In this document: one piece after another, positions 11,571 through 21,972 of the stretch
Layout of the letters: every line of letters begins with the position of its first letter
Numbering within the stretch: position 1 is the stretch's first letter
Assembly (NCBI GenBank): GCA_017163975.1
Contig: JAFFSR010000347.1
Span: forward strand, 7,306,001-7,370,000
DNA length: 64,000 nt
Direction: 5' to 3'
From: Anastatus disparis
Lineage: Eukaryota; Arthropoda; Insecta; Hymenoptera; Eupelmidae
The notes under the pieces: generated by a model
What the model was told of the DNA's origin: nothing
Database searches by the model: none
Seen by the model: the letters and a program-made list of their open reading frames with translations, nothing else
Made by a program: the position numbers and the translations under genes

Positions 11571-12152
11571 CTCATAAGTGCTGGGTGTAAGAGAGAGAGA
11601 GTGGCATGTTAGGGCGCGGAAAGGGGGGGTTGGGGAGCGAAGCCCCCCCCATTAAAAAAATATTTGTTGATAAATCAAAAAAGATATTTATACAAAAATA
11701 TTAATTTTTATTAGAAAAAAACATTTTTATTCATTAAATTAAATTAACAAATTTAATAAATTTATATTTTTAGTTCACCAATTTCACGTATATCCCGAAT
11801 AATCACGATTTCGTTAATGTAAAAATAATACGATAATAGATACGATTTACTTTGTCAGAGGTTAAAGCGAGATAGAGTAGAAAATTCATCATATGGTCGA
11901 TGTTTCTTCAAATACAGTATGAGGGCGCTGCGCTTCTATAAACCTTTGCGGTTTTACATCAATTAACGCTTTTGCGTGACACTTTACATGAACGTAACGT
12001 ATTTACGTGATTTAATATAAAACAATATTATACATAGCTGTGAAACACACGCCCTCAAAAACAACACACGCGGCGCGCGCTATTAGCTACTTACCACCCC
12101 GAAAACGCATGCGCAATAGGCCACTTACCCAGCACGCATGAGAAAAAAATTA
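11563..12152. mobile_element. Non-autonomous inverted-repeat element with GC-rich islands
   Basis: The ends pair: TTTTTTCTCATAAGTGCTGGGT on the left matches the complement of ACCCAGCACGCATGAGAAAAAAA on the right with a few changes. The inside holds a G-run and C-run hairpin (GGGGGGTTGGGGAGCGAAGC followed by CCCCCC, 11626-11650), an AT-rich middle, and GCGGCGCGCGC near 12070. No coding capacity was seen. It shares its left edge with the hairpin module. Confidence 0.5.
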
Positions 12153-12736
12153 TAACATAATGTAAAAGTATTCTTTTTGGTATCTTTTTAACATACGTTT
12201 CATAAAATACAATCTTAAAAAGTTATTTTTTTAATATTGAATTTTTTCAATAGTCAATTATAGAGATAGGAAAATATATGCAATATGAATAAATTTTCCT
12301 GATTATGTCTATAATTATAAATTCATAGTTATGATCTGTCTAGATAGAAGTAAAATTCCCCATAAAAAAGTAAACATTTAAAAAAAAATTGACTTGCAAG
12401 ACATTTATGAAGAATGCGGGAAAGAAATAATATTCTTTAATATCCCTCTAAAATTTGTATTAAATATAATGATTGAAAATCACAATAATTTTGTTAGATT
12501 GGACTAATTGTCGAAGTTGCATTATATTTCACTCTAAATAATTTATACTTATAAAATACACTTAATATTAAATAAACTATGAAAATGATAATCACATATT
12601 TGATATTATTATTTTAAACTATGAATAAAAAGTTTACATAATTATTAGAATTAATAATTTATAAATTGTTATATTATTTTATAAAATACAATTTCATGAA
12701 TAATTAGCTTTATCTTGAAACTTAATTTTATTAGTA
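12153..12736. other. AT-rich non-coding stretch
   Basis: No frames or structured repeats seen up to the terminus of the composite element. Confidence 0.45.
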
Positions 12737-13163
12737 TAGTCCAGTCATTGAAGCATTTCAGCTTGAAATTTTGTCGGTTAGGATGGATTAACATGAAAAT
12801 TTGTCAGTAGGTAAAGAATAGTCCAAAAAACAAACGTTATATAATGCCGATGTGCGCTTTTGCCCAGGGGGCGGTGAGAAAAAAAAAACATATAATTCGA
12901 TGTAAAAATCAATTTAAAGCAAAAAGTTTTTTATGAGTTTTTTTGTTAAATGAATACTTTTTGAGTTATAGGTGATTGAAAACATAGATTTTTAGTGTAA
13001 AAAAGCATGTTTTCTGACGGTTTTTCATGAAATAACTTGAAAAGTTTTAATTTTATCAAAAAACTCATAAGAAACAAAAATAAAGCTTGTAAAAAAACAA
13101 AACGATTCCATTTTCAATCATTATTTTATATACAATACATAACGAATTATAAATTATTGAATA

Positions 13164-13553
13164 TTAAGAAGGGGCCGAACTATCTGTCTTTGTCTAATAG
13201 CGTTTTTCATCATTTATGTAAACACTATCCGGTATAACAAGAAAAAAATAGCAGCCTCTGCTAGATATTAGTATAATAAGTAAATTTTGTAATAGCAACC
13301 AAATTTTTTCACTGCGTAGTTTTTGACTAATTAGAGACCTACTAGCAATCTAGAATATAACCTATCTTTTTTTGGTAGGTCTCTAATTATTCAAAAACTA
13401 CGCAGTGAAAAAATTTGGTTGTTATTACAAAATTTACTTATTATACTAATATCTAGCGGGGGCTGCTATTTTTTTCTTGTTATATCGGATAGTGTTTACA
13501 TAAATGATAAAAAACGCTATTAGACAAAGACAGATAGTTCGGCCCCTTCTTAA
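13164..13553. mobile_element. TTAA-type foldback MITE, copy A
   Basis: A near-perfect palindrome with TTAA at both ends (13164-13167 and 13550-13553). The left arm reads GAAGGGGCCGAACTATCTGT, CTTTGTCTAATAGCGTTTTT, then AGCAGCC.CTGCTAGATATTAG and GCGTAGTTTTTGA; the right arm repeats it inverted. The loop near 13345-13365 is only a few tens of bases. A diverged copy lies at 18353-18741. No coding capacity. Confidence 0.88.
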
Positions 13554-14820
13554 TACTGTTACGCTTGAAACTTTAAGAGCAATATTCAACGTTAAATAAC
13601 AGAAAAATGGCATACTTTTTGAGGAAAATGTATATAATATTTTTTGAAGGTATTGAGATTACCTTTTAAATAGATTTTGTTTCAAGTCAATAGTATAAAA
13701 ATTAAAGGAGTTACAAGAAAAATAAATTTATTTTATTTAGTTTGACAATAAAATTTCAATATTAAAATCACTGTCATTGAGACAGGTTTTGAAATATAAA
13801 GAAATCCTTTTAGGGTTTATCTTATTTAGATACCAACTATGTATTCTAAAAGATTTAGCAATTTAGGATGCTTATTTTTAAAAAAAATCAAGTTTATATT
13901 AAAAAATTTTTTTTTTTTCAAAAATTTATCCTTTTTTTAAAATATCTCAATAATTAACAGATGTATGTAAAAAGTACTACAGTTAAAAAATATAGCTTTT
14001 TTTCATGAATATTTTGCTTCTTTTTTATTTTTGTCCAAAAAAAATCAACTGAGATATTAGTGTTAGAATTCTGTAATCAGAGCCAAGTACCACCTATTTT
14101 TGGCCCTTCAAACTAAAAAATCTCAAAAAATAAAACTTTTTAAAAATTGATATTGACATGACTTAAAGATAATACAATTACCTACAAAATCCATTTTGGA
14201 GCAATTAAAAAGCTTAAAAATTAGCGGAGTTATCATAAAAAAACCAATTGTACTTTTTCGGTAAAATTTTCGGAGCGCATAAATTCGTTTATTTTCGAGT
14301 ATTTTAGATACATACATATAAATATTTTACAGCTTCTTTGAATTTGTACGGTATATACACTGAGAGAAAATTCATACTAATAGAGCATGCAAACCGCCAT
14401 CTATGCGAGCATATAAAACATTGATACAAATATGACAGGCGTGAGAAGCTCTATTAGTATTGGATTACCTTATACTAAAAAAGATGGTATGGAGAGTAAC
14501 TAAAGCATGAACGGCATTCACTGATGACTCGCGTGGTATACTTCGATGACTCCCCACTCTCATATCCTTTGTTTGCTTGAGTCGCCTCCTCTTTTGGGTG
14601 GCGACGCGAGCAAACACGGCTGGTCTATACCCAAAAATTTCGTATTTTCATTGCGTGAATCTTTTTTTTCTTTTCTTTTTTTATGAGGGAAGAGACATTA
14701 TAAATATAATCTGTAAAACTTTATAACTATCAATAATTAATTTTTAACTTAAAATTCAATTATTTTAAACAGCTGGGGGGCAGATAAGCATGTACGATTT
14801 TACGCCAGAGATGTTTCGAA

Positions 14821-14894
14821 GTAGCGTTGGTCTAGTACGTAACTTACGCGCTTTCCCTTTGGAGTACGCGTGTTCAACTCTCGGCTAGGGTCAC
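14821..14894 (+). pseudogene. tRNA-like sequence (left arm)
   Basis: 74 bases beginning GTAGCGTTGGTCTAGTACGT. TGGTCTAGT matches the A box of tRNA-Glu/Asp-type genes and TGTTCAACTC fits a B box (GGTTCRANTC). GCGCTTTCCC lies where an anticodon arm is expected. The acceptor stem does not close properly here, so it is probably a derived sequence and not a working tRNA. Confidence 0.5.
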
Positions 14895-15484
14895 TTTTAA
14901 AAAAATTTTTTTTTTATTGTTTTAATATGTTTTATTCCTTTTTATATTTATTTTTTTTTTAGATTTTGTATTTTTTTAATAATTTAAAAATTTAATTTTT
15001 CACAAGTAAGCTCGCTTTTTTCAGTGAAAATTTTTTAAAAATAAATTATTCTTTATAGGTAATAATTACAAATATTGATAAATAAATAATAGTGATGTTT
15101 ATTTTATAATAGTGATGTTTATTTTATAATAGTATAGTTTAATTTATTTATAATTTAGTTTATAAAATTTACAATAAATTACAATAAATAAATAAAACTG
15201 AGGTATTATTATTTATGTTATATATATTGTATATTGAAATATGTTTATAAAGACAAAATTGAACTATAGTATTGTAAACATCACTATTATTTATTTATTA
15301 ATATTTTAAATGATTTTCTATATTAAATAATTTATTTAAAAATATTAATAAAAAAAACGAGCATACTTTAAGTAACTTGTGAAAAAATAGATTTTAAAAT
15401 TAATAAAAAGATAGAAAATAAAAAAAATATAAATAAAAAAAGCAATAAAAACTATTGAAATAATAAAAAAAAAGTTTAAAAAAA

Positions 15485-15558
15485 GTAGTTCCAACCAAGA
15501 GTTGAACTCGCGTACTCAAAAGGAAAAGCGCGAACATTACGCACTAGATCAACGCTAC
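15485..15558 (-). pseudogene. tRNA-like sequence (right arm)
   Basis: The inverted counterpart of the block at 14821, also 74 bases. On the minus strand it begins GTAGCGTTGATCTAGTGCGT, carries GAGTTCAACTC as a B-box-like motif, and ends GGAACTAC, so four outer acceptor pairs (GTAG/CTAC) remain possible. It differs from the left copy at roughly a fifth of positions. Confidence 0.5.
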
Positions 15559-16130
15559 TTCGAAATATCTCTGGCGTAAAATCGTACATGCTCATCTGCC
15601 CCCCAGCTGTTTAAAATAATTGAATTTTAAGTTAAAAATTAATTATTTAAAGTTAAAAAGTTTAACAGGTTATATTTATAACGTATCTCCCTTCATAAAA
15701 AAGAAAAGAAATAAAAGATACACGCTAAGAAAATACGTTAACGAAATTTGCAAAATGATTTTGGATATAGACCAGCCGTGTTTGCTCGCGTCGCGACCCA
15801 AAACAGGAGGCGACTTGAGCAATAGAAGAATGCTATAGTTAGCAGTAAAGAAAGAATAGTGGACAAGCCAAGTTTACTTCCTTCACGTCCCATGAGAGGA
15901 TACAGCGCTAGCTATCGAAGGATATTAGAGTGGGGAGTTACTAAAGCATGTAGACAAACAGTTTTTGGATAGCACAAACCTCGTAAGAGTAGATGGCGCT
16001 GCTATGAAAGCATAGGATATTACTTACTAACTTTGGATACGTAAACTAAATGCTCTATTGGCATGAATTTTCTCTCAGTGTAGCTTCTATTCTTTTCAGT
16101 TCCTATATGTATATTTTGTAAGTGGACAAG

Positions 16131-16131
<1 letters not shown>

Positions 16132-16170
<39 letters not shown>
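16132..16170. repeat. (AT)n microsatellite
   Basis: Uninterrupted AT dinucleotide run about 38 bases long, just outside the right end of the tRNA-like-bearing element. Confidence 0.9.
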
Positions 16171-16173
<3 letters not shown>

Positions 16174-16290
16174 TATAAGTATAAACTCAGGTAGAAGAAA
16201 AGAAATGAGACTATGTAGCTTGCCGATTTGACAAGCTGCCGTGTCCGAATAAGAGTTTTATACCTTTTCTCTTCTTTTTCTTACCTGTCT

Positions 16291-16292
<2 letters not shown>

Positions 16293-16361
<69 letters not shown>
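16293..16361. repeat. (GT)n microsatellite
   Basis: Uninterrupted GT dinucleotide run of about 34 units preceded by CTTCTTTTTCTTACCTGTCTTC. Confidence 0.95.
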
Positions 16362-16363
<2 letters not shown>

Positions 16364-16474
16364 AAATGTAAAATACTTAAATATATTCTAAATTTTATAA
16401 TGAGACATAAAAAATATATTATTAATAGAATAAAGTTATTAAATTATTAAAATTACTAAAGACTCGTTTTTTGG

Positions 16475-16930
16475 CGTTTCATCAAGGGTTGTTTTTAAGG
16501 GTTGAAATGTTACAATAAAATAAAAATCATTATAAACTGTGAAAAAATGTCTAATTTAATATAAATATGTCATTACAAAATAATTTACATGTTCAAAATT
16601 ATTTTTTTCTATTTTTCATCATAAGGGGTAGTTTTTAAGGGTTGAAATAATGTAATAAATTAAAAATTATATCATAAACTTAAAACGTTAATATTTTTCC
16701 ATAATTGTATCATAAAAATATTTTTTAATGTTCAAAACTATATATGCTCTTTTTATTAAGTCAAAGGGGTGGTTTTTAAGGGTTGTAAAAATGCTTAATA
16801 TCATTAATTATGTTCCAAAATATTAAACAATACTTATTTGAGACATTCCAAGATTATTTTAATTATTTATAAGCGTAAATCGGCATTTTTACTATTTTTC
16901 AACTTTGAGGGTAGTTTTTACCCCTTTAAA
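16475..16930. repeat. Four degenerate tandem units of about 140 bp
   Basis: Each unit is marked by AAGGGNTNGTTTTTAAGGGTTG: near 16484, 16624, 16764 and, decayed, 16908. Between markers lie AT-rich stretches with TAATATAAATATG-like words and a run of AATAAAAATTAT. The block lies inside the right half of the 12737-17068 element. Confidence 0.65.
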
Positions 16931-17068
16931 GCAAAAAGCGCACCTCGCCGATATATAACTTTTGATCTGTAGGGTAATATAAGCTTCATCCTAAAGTTTT
17001 ATGAGAATCGGTGCTAACCGAAAGAATTCCCAGGTTATACCCTATTTTTGCCTCCAATGACTGGACTA

Positions 17069-17879
17069 GTATTCTATTCCACGAGTTGATATATATTGAA
17101 CATATATATCTGTAATTAAAATATATTTATTGATTATTTAATATATATATGGGACATTGTACACCAACTTGAAGGGCAAAAAAATAAAAATCGCTGGAAC
17201 TTTGAAAATATATTCTTATTTTTACCCAAAATATGTAAAAAAAATTTCAAAGATCTAAATTGAAAGTATCAAGAGCTATAAATCCTTGAAATTCGGAAAT
17301 TTTTCCAAATTTTTGGAAAAGTCTCAACTTTATCATTTTTTTTTCTGAAAATCCTGATGTTTTAGAAAAATTCATAAGGATACTTTTTGTTGTAAATGAA
17401 GAGGAGAGTTAGCATGATTTTTTACAAACCTGAATTTTTAAGTTATCTATTGGTTCTTATATGTATTACATGGTAATTGAAATTACTTATTGTTCGCCAC
17501 TTCAGAAATTGCTTTACTTCCGTTTCACATGAAGTTTAAAATAAATTTTTGATCATGTAAATCAGAACCATCAATAAGGAGTTCTAAAAGTTTAAAATAT
17601 ATATTTTCATGTATGATTTATTTTTGGTATTGAATATAAATATATATTTACATGTATGCTCTATTTTTCATATTGAATATAAATATATATTTTTATGTAT
17701 GATTTATTTTTCGTATTATTAGGATTTCAGTATTATGTGTCAGATGGGCTAGCCTGATGTAATGTTTTAAACGGGAACCGGGCTAGAATCTATCTGATAT
17801 CATTATATGAAAAAAGTTAATTATATAGAGGACGATATCCTCTATATAATTAATTAAAAAAAAAACAATAAAAAATATA
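17069..17879. other. AT-rich spacer with a tandem repeat and a short hairpin
   Basis: No coding frame. Bases 17597-17720 hold three copies of a roughly 55 bp unit (TATATATTTTCATGTATGAT followed by TTATTTTT.GTATTGAATA). A hairpin at 17818-17857 pairs AATTATATAGAGGA with its complement. It ends at the left terminus of the Tc1-like element. Confidence 0.55.
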
Positions 17880-18352
17880 CAGTGGCGTTCATAAATTCGG
17901 AATCACTCAAAGAAAAAAATGGCTGGAAAAAAATTGCAACAATTCGATAAATATAGGTCGTATTAAAATTTAAAAAAAAACATTCGAAAGTGGAGTAAAA
18001 ATGCTATCTTTCTATGAATTTTAATTTTTTTTTAAGTCGTCTATTGTCTTATACAACTTCAACGAAAAGATTTTATTTCTGCAACATTTAAAAATTTATT
18101 TTTGGTCGAACAATTTTTTGTCCAATCATTGCAAAAATTTGGAAAAAATTTATTTGATAGAAGACCTAAAAAGCTCTAATTTTACCGGGTTAAAAATTTT
18201 TTTTGTAATCATTTTGGAAAGGGTTTTAAAACTGTATCGAACATGCTGATGCCGATTTAGACATTTTCATAATATTAAATAAAATTTTAGATGATCTAGA
18301 AAATTGATTTAAAATTTTTATGTTGTGTTTGTTATGTGCATTATATTTTATC

Positions 18353-18741
18353 TTAACAGGGGTCCTAACTATCTGTCTTTGTCTAATAGCGTTTTTCATT
18401 ATTTCTATAAATACCATCCGTTGCAGCATGAAAAAAATAGTAGCCTTCGCTAAATATTAGTACAATAAATAAATTTTGTAATAACAATCAAATTATTTTA
18501 TTGCATAGTTTTTGAATAATATGAGACCTACCAAAAAAGATAAGTTATATTTCAGTTTGTTTGTAGGTCTTATATTATTCAAAAGCTACGCGATAAAATC
18601 ATTTTCTTGTTATTACAAAATTTACTTATGATACTAATATCTAGCGGGCGCTACTATTTTTTTATTGCTACAATGGGTGGTGTTTATATAAATGATGAAT
18701 AACTCTAAAAAACCAAGACAGATGGTCCGGCCTGCTCTTAA
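18353..18741. mobile_element. TTAA-type foldback MITE, copy B
   Basis: TTAA at 18353-18356 and 18738-18741. The arms match copy A at 13164: ACTATCTGTCTTTGTCTAAT, AGCGTTTTTCAT, AATAAATTTTGTAATAACAA, GAGACCTACCAAAAAAGAT. Its right end is GGTCCGGCCTGCTC, tying copies A and B to the GAGCAGGYC terminus at 6850 and 42739. It interrupts the Tc1-like element. Confidence 0.87.
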
Positions 18742-18955
18742 TTGTCAAGAAATTTGAAAATTTTGTTTGTACTGTATTTACTACATTGACCGAGAGCGAA
18801 TACCTTCAGCGTCTGTGTTTATTTACATTTGACAGTCATTGACTTTGAAAAATTTTCAAATATTATTTGGTGTAAGTCAGTGTCGATTATTTCATCATTA
18901 GTCGATCACCACTCATTCACCAACGTTTAAATTTTATAGTAAATATTAATCGAAA

Positions 18956-19857
18956 ATGGAAAATAATGTTAAAAAATCTTGGAGAGACTTTCGGGCGCAG
19001 GCTGTGATTATACGCGAATGTGGACATTTCTATTGTGCAACATTTGAGAAACTTAATATATCTTATCATGCTGCATTTAATGCTATAAGAAGATATGCTG
19101 AAACGGGAGAAAATAGTGATAGAAAAAGGAAAGGACATCCTAGAAAAACTATGCTTTAAGAAGATGCAAAAATTGCTTTGACAAGTAAACGCAAAAGACG
19201 ACTTACAGCTCCAGAAATTACTGCAGATATTAATTGCGGTAGAACAAGTTCTTTGGTCTGATGAGTCAAAATTTGAACTCTTTGGTACAAAACAGCGAGT
19301 GTAAGTACGTCGTCGATCCGGAGAACGGTTCATAAAAGAATGTCTTGTTTCTACGGTTAAGCATGGAGGTGGTAGCATAATAGTTTGGGGATGCTTCGCT
19401 GGTGAAAAAGTAGGCGATTTGATGAAAATTAAAGGTATTTTGAAGAAAAAAAAATTATTATAATATTCTACAAAGACATGCTATTCCATCGAGAAAAAGA
19501 TTGATCGGTCAAGGATTTGTTTTTGAAGAGGATAACGATCCGAAGCATGCTTTAAATTTGTGCCAAAATTATTTAAATAGTAAGGAAAAACAAGGTGTGC
19601 TACGAAGAATGGTGTGGCCGACATAATCTCCCGATTTGAATCCCATAGAGTTGCTATGTGAGGAACTAGACAGAAGATTACGCAAGCGTATGGATTCAAG
19701 CGTAGTCAAAATAGCGTATGGAAATGTTTGCAGAATTCCTGGAAATCCTTAGAGAGCGATGTTTTAAATAAGTTAGTAGCAAGGATGCCTCAAATTTGAG
19801 ACGCGGTATCGAAAGCAAAAAGCTATTTTTTCGACGAATCAAAAGTTTAATTTAGTG
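18956..19857 (+). pseudogene. Tc1-type transposase (DDE), inactivated
   Basis: From the ATG at 18956, 67 residues form the N-terminal helix-turn-helix region (RRYAETGENSDRKRKGHPRK is the usual linker), ended by TAA. The frame continues with LTAPEITADIN and then jumps to LVWSDESKFELFGTK, which carries the first catalytic Asp; about 60-80 residues that normally separate these blocks are missing. Next come SIIVWGCFAGEKVGDL, then in shifted frames VFEEDNDPKHALNLC (second Asp) and SPDLNPIELLCEELDRRL (final Glu, 34-residue-type spacing). Stops and at least two frameshifts (near the A-run at 19445-19455 and near 19690-19740) show it is dead. Confidence 0.88.
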
Positions 19858-20350
19858 TTGTAGATTAATAAAAAAAATATTTTTTGTTAGAATAAACCAG
19901 GTAATTCTAATTTTCAAAAAACGATGACTATTCTAGATCATTGTGATTTAGATAATTTATATTGATTATGTTAATTTTTAATGTGTAAATAGATGATTTA
20001 TGTTATAAATTAATAAAAAAAATTTGTTTCCTACAATGAACCAGGTTATTCTACTTTTCTAAAAAAAGATAACTTGATTGTGGATCATAGTGAAATAAAT
20101 AATTTGTATTCTTTGAATGAATAACAAAAAGTTTCATAGAAATTAATGTTTTCGGAGAATTTTCTATATCATCCCAAAATTTGTTTAATATTAAAAAAAA
20201 TTCTAAATCGGCATCAGTATGTTTGATACAATTTTAAAACTCTTTTCAAAATTCCGAAAAAAATTTTCAACCCGGTAAAATTAAAACCTTTTCGATCTTC
20301 TATCAAATACATTTTTTTTCCAAATTTTTGCAATAATTAAACAAACATTG

Positions 20351-20546
20351 TAGGGCTTGGTGTTTTAGTGGCTAAGGCAAGGGACTTGTAGTCTCGTTGG
20401 CGCGAGATCGATTCCCCATCTGGTCGCTTTTTCACTGACTCTGCCGTGGGTTGACACCATGTTTAATAATACGTCAATTGTATTGTCTTTAAATGTATAC
20501 TTAAAATGTTATTGGGCAAAAAATGCCTGTTTAGTATTAAAAAAAG
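20351..20546 (+). mobile_element. tRNA-derived SINE-like insertion
   Basis: It begins TAGGGCTTGGTGTTTTAGTGGCTAAG: TAGTGGCTAAGG matches an RNA polymerase III A box and GAGATCGATTCCCC a B box, with a GTTGGCGCGAG stretch between that could be a long variable arm as in Leu/Ser tRNAs. The tRNA-unrelated part runs to an A-rich end at about 20546. It breaks the Tc1-like element's right arm, whose left-arm counterpart is continuous (TTTTGTCCAATCATTGC), and is bounded by imperfect target duplications AATTAAACAAACATTG (20335-20350) and AATTAAAGACAAAATTG (20547-20563). Length about 196 bp. Confidence 0.75.
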
Positions 20547-20795
20547 AATTAAAGACAAAATTGTTCGACCAAAAACAAATTTTTAAATGTTGCAAAAATG
20601 GTATCTTATTGTAGAAGTTGTATAAGATAATAGACGACTTGAAAAAAACATTAAAATTCATAGAAAGATAGCTTTTTTACTCTATTTTCGAATGCTATTT
20701 TTAGAGTTTTTATACAACCTATATTTACCGAGTTATTGCAACTTTTCTCCATCCATTTTTTTCTTTGAGTGATTCAGAATTTATGAATGCCACTG

Positions 20796-20804
20796 TATAT
20801 ATAG

Positions 20805-20869
<65 letters not shown>

Positions 20870-21390
20870 TGCCGAAAATAATCATTTGCAATCTGTTCTA
20901 TCATTGTTACAAATTTTATTATAATTCTTTATCTTATTACAATTAATTCGAAAGAGAAATTGGTTGAGTTCTGTGTTTGCACAATAATTCAAAAACATGT
21001 TTGTGCGCAGATTCTGTAAGTATACACAATGCGAATCGTAAGACAGCATGTTTGCGTGTAAATTAATATAGAGTAAGGACATTATTTTCCTTTTATTTTG
21101 GAATGGAGGGTCGATTGCTATAATCTACAAGGTACCATTTCAATCCTTGAGATCTGAAGTATAATATATTTTCATTTCTTTGAAATCTATAAAAAACTTT
21201 TTACAGAATCTTATAAAATGTTACATTTCAAGCGCTTCGCCCATATACTCTCATGTTAAATTCAGCAAAGTTCAAACTAAAATATCTAAAAGATGAAGGT
21301 GGATATCCATCCAAATCAAAATACCATTGTAAAGCGTAAATCTTAATTTACAACATATTTTAATTTCAAAAAATTCTATAGGAAAGTGAA
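20796..21390. other. AT microsatellite and AT-rich spacer
   Basis: An (AT)n run at about 20806-20866 abuts the Tc1-like element. The rest shows no frame or inverted repeat. Confidence 0.5.
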
Positions 21391-21467
21391 AAATCAATAG
21401 AACTACCTTAATTGATATTCATATATTAGGATTCAATAATATTCTGAATTGGTGCACCTCATTTAGT

Positions 21468-21956
21468 ATGCAATCAACTCTACTAATTCAAAAACCGCAA
21501 TATATTAATTCAGTACCGACTAATGAAGAAATATTGTTTTCCGGAAATTTTGAAAAAAGTCACTGGATTTGTATGTATTATAATAATGAAATAATTCATA
21601 TATATGACAGTTTAAATCTTAAATATCTACAAGATGATCATAAGATTTATGTAAACAGATTATTTCCAAACAAATCAGAATCGAGCATAGTTTTTGAAAC
21701 TGTACAATCACAAATAAATAATTATGATTGCAGCCTTTTTACAATCGCTTTTGCTGTTGCAATACTTTATAATTTATGTCCATGTTGTTTAATATATGAT
21801 ATTTCTCGAATGCGATTACATTTATTAGAAATTTTTGGAACACAACAAATAAGAATGTTTCTACTCTTACATAATTATAATAATACAAATATTAATTACG
21901 ATAATCCATCGGACATCATAAGAAGAAGTTTTTTTCATGAACCATGTTTCAATTAA
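21468..21956 (+). CDS. Ulp1-type cysteine protease domain protein (TE-associated)
   Basis: An uninterrupted 162-residue frame, also open about 26 codons upstream of this ATG without another Met. The order of motifs fits the C48/Ulp1-adenain cysteine protease fold: SHWICMYYN (His32), HIYDSLN (Asp47), ETVQSQ (Gln80 or Gln82 as the oxyanion residue) and NYDCSLFTIAFA (Cys88). Such domains remove ubiquitin-like modifiers or process viral and transposon polyproteins; stand-alone copies are common in insect transposons. The N-terminal part of a full Ulp1 domain is missing or lies in the upstream frame. A foldback element begins 17 bp after the stop. Helitron-type coding remnants lie downstream on the same strand, but linkage to this ORF is only a possibility. 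It is the only TE ORF here whose catalytic residues all look intact. Confidence 0.7.
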   Translation: MQSTLLIQKPQYINSVPTNEEILFSGNFEKSHWICMYYNNEIIHIYDSLNLKYLQDDHKIYVNRLFPNKSESSIVFETVQSQINNYDCSLFTIAFAVAILYNLCPCCLIYDISRMRLHLLEIFGTQQIRMFLLLHNYNNTNINYDNPSDIIRRSFFHEPCFN

Positions 21957-21972
21957 ATACCATTAAATTTAG

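Larger units (their letters stand above)
14358..16081. mobile_element. Long inverted-repeat element carrying a tRNA-like sequence in each arm
   Basis: CACTGAGAGAAAATTCAT at 14358-14375 is inverted at 16064-16081, with TA on each side, the target pattern of Tc1/mariner-type elements. The inverted similarity runs through most of its 1.7 kb: CTCCCCACTCTAATATCC near 14552 and 15915, GCTTGAGTCGCCTCC near 14576 and 15805, CCGTGTTTGCTCGCGTCGC, a 74-base tRNA-like block, then AT-rich sequence to the centre near 15220. No transposase. A smaller relative with similar ends and a tRNA-like block is at 41055-41515. Confidence 0.75.
12737..17068. mobile_element. Composite TIR element with TAGTCCAGTCATTG ends
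   Basis: TAGTCCAGTCATTG at 12737-12750 is inverted perfectly at 17055-17068, and GTA flanks both ends. Inside the ends the inverted similarity continues weakly: CGGTTAG, and a GTGCGCTTTTGC block at 12852 matches the complement of GCAAAAAGCGCAC at 16929. No transposase survives. It contains a TTAA MITE (13164-13553), a 1.7 kb element with tRNA-like arms (14358-16081), AT and GT microsatellites, and a four-unit tandem repeat. It is the oldest insertion in this part, since others sit inside it. Confidence 0.65.
17880..20795 (+). mobile_element. Tc1-like element with long terminal inverted repeats
   Basis: The ends read CAGTGGCGTTCATAAATTCG on the left and CATAAATTCTGAATCAC-type sequence inverted on the right, closing with GCCACTG at 20789-20795; TA flanks both. 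The inverted similarity extends about 470 bp inward (TCACTCAAAGAAAAAAATGG; GGTCGAACAATTTT; TACCGGGTTAAAAATTTTTT; TGATGCCGATTTAGA). Between the arms is a broken transposase. A TTAA MITE (18353-18741) sits in the left half and a SINE (20351-20546) interrupts the right arm, so both came later. A 135 bp tandem duplication lies at 19855-20110 (AATAAACCAGGTAATTCTA / AATGAACCAGGTTATTCTA). Confidence 0.88.
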
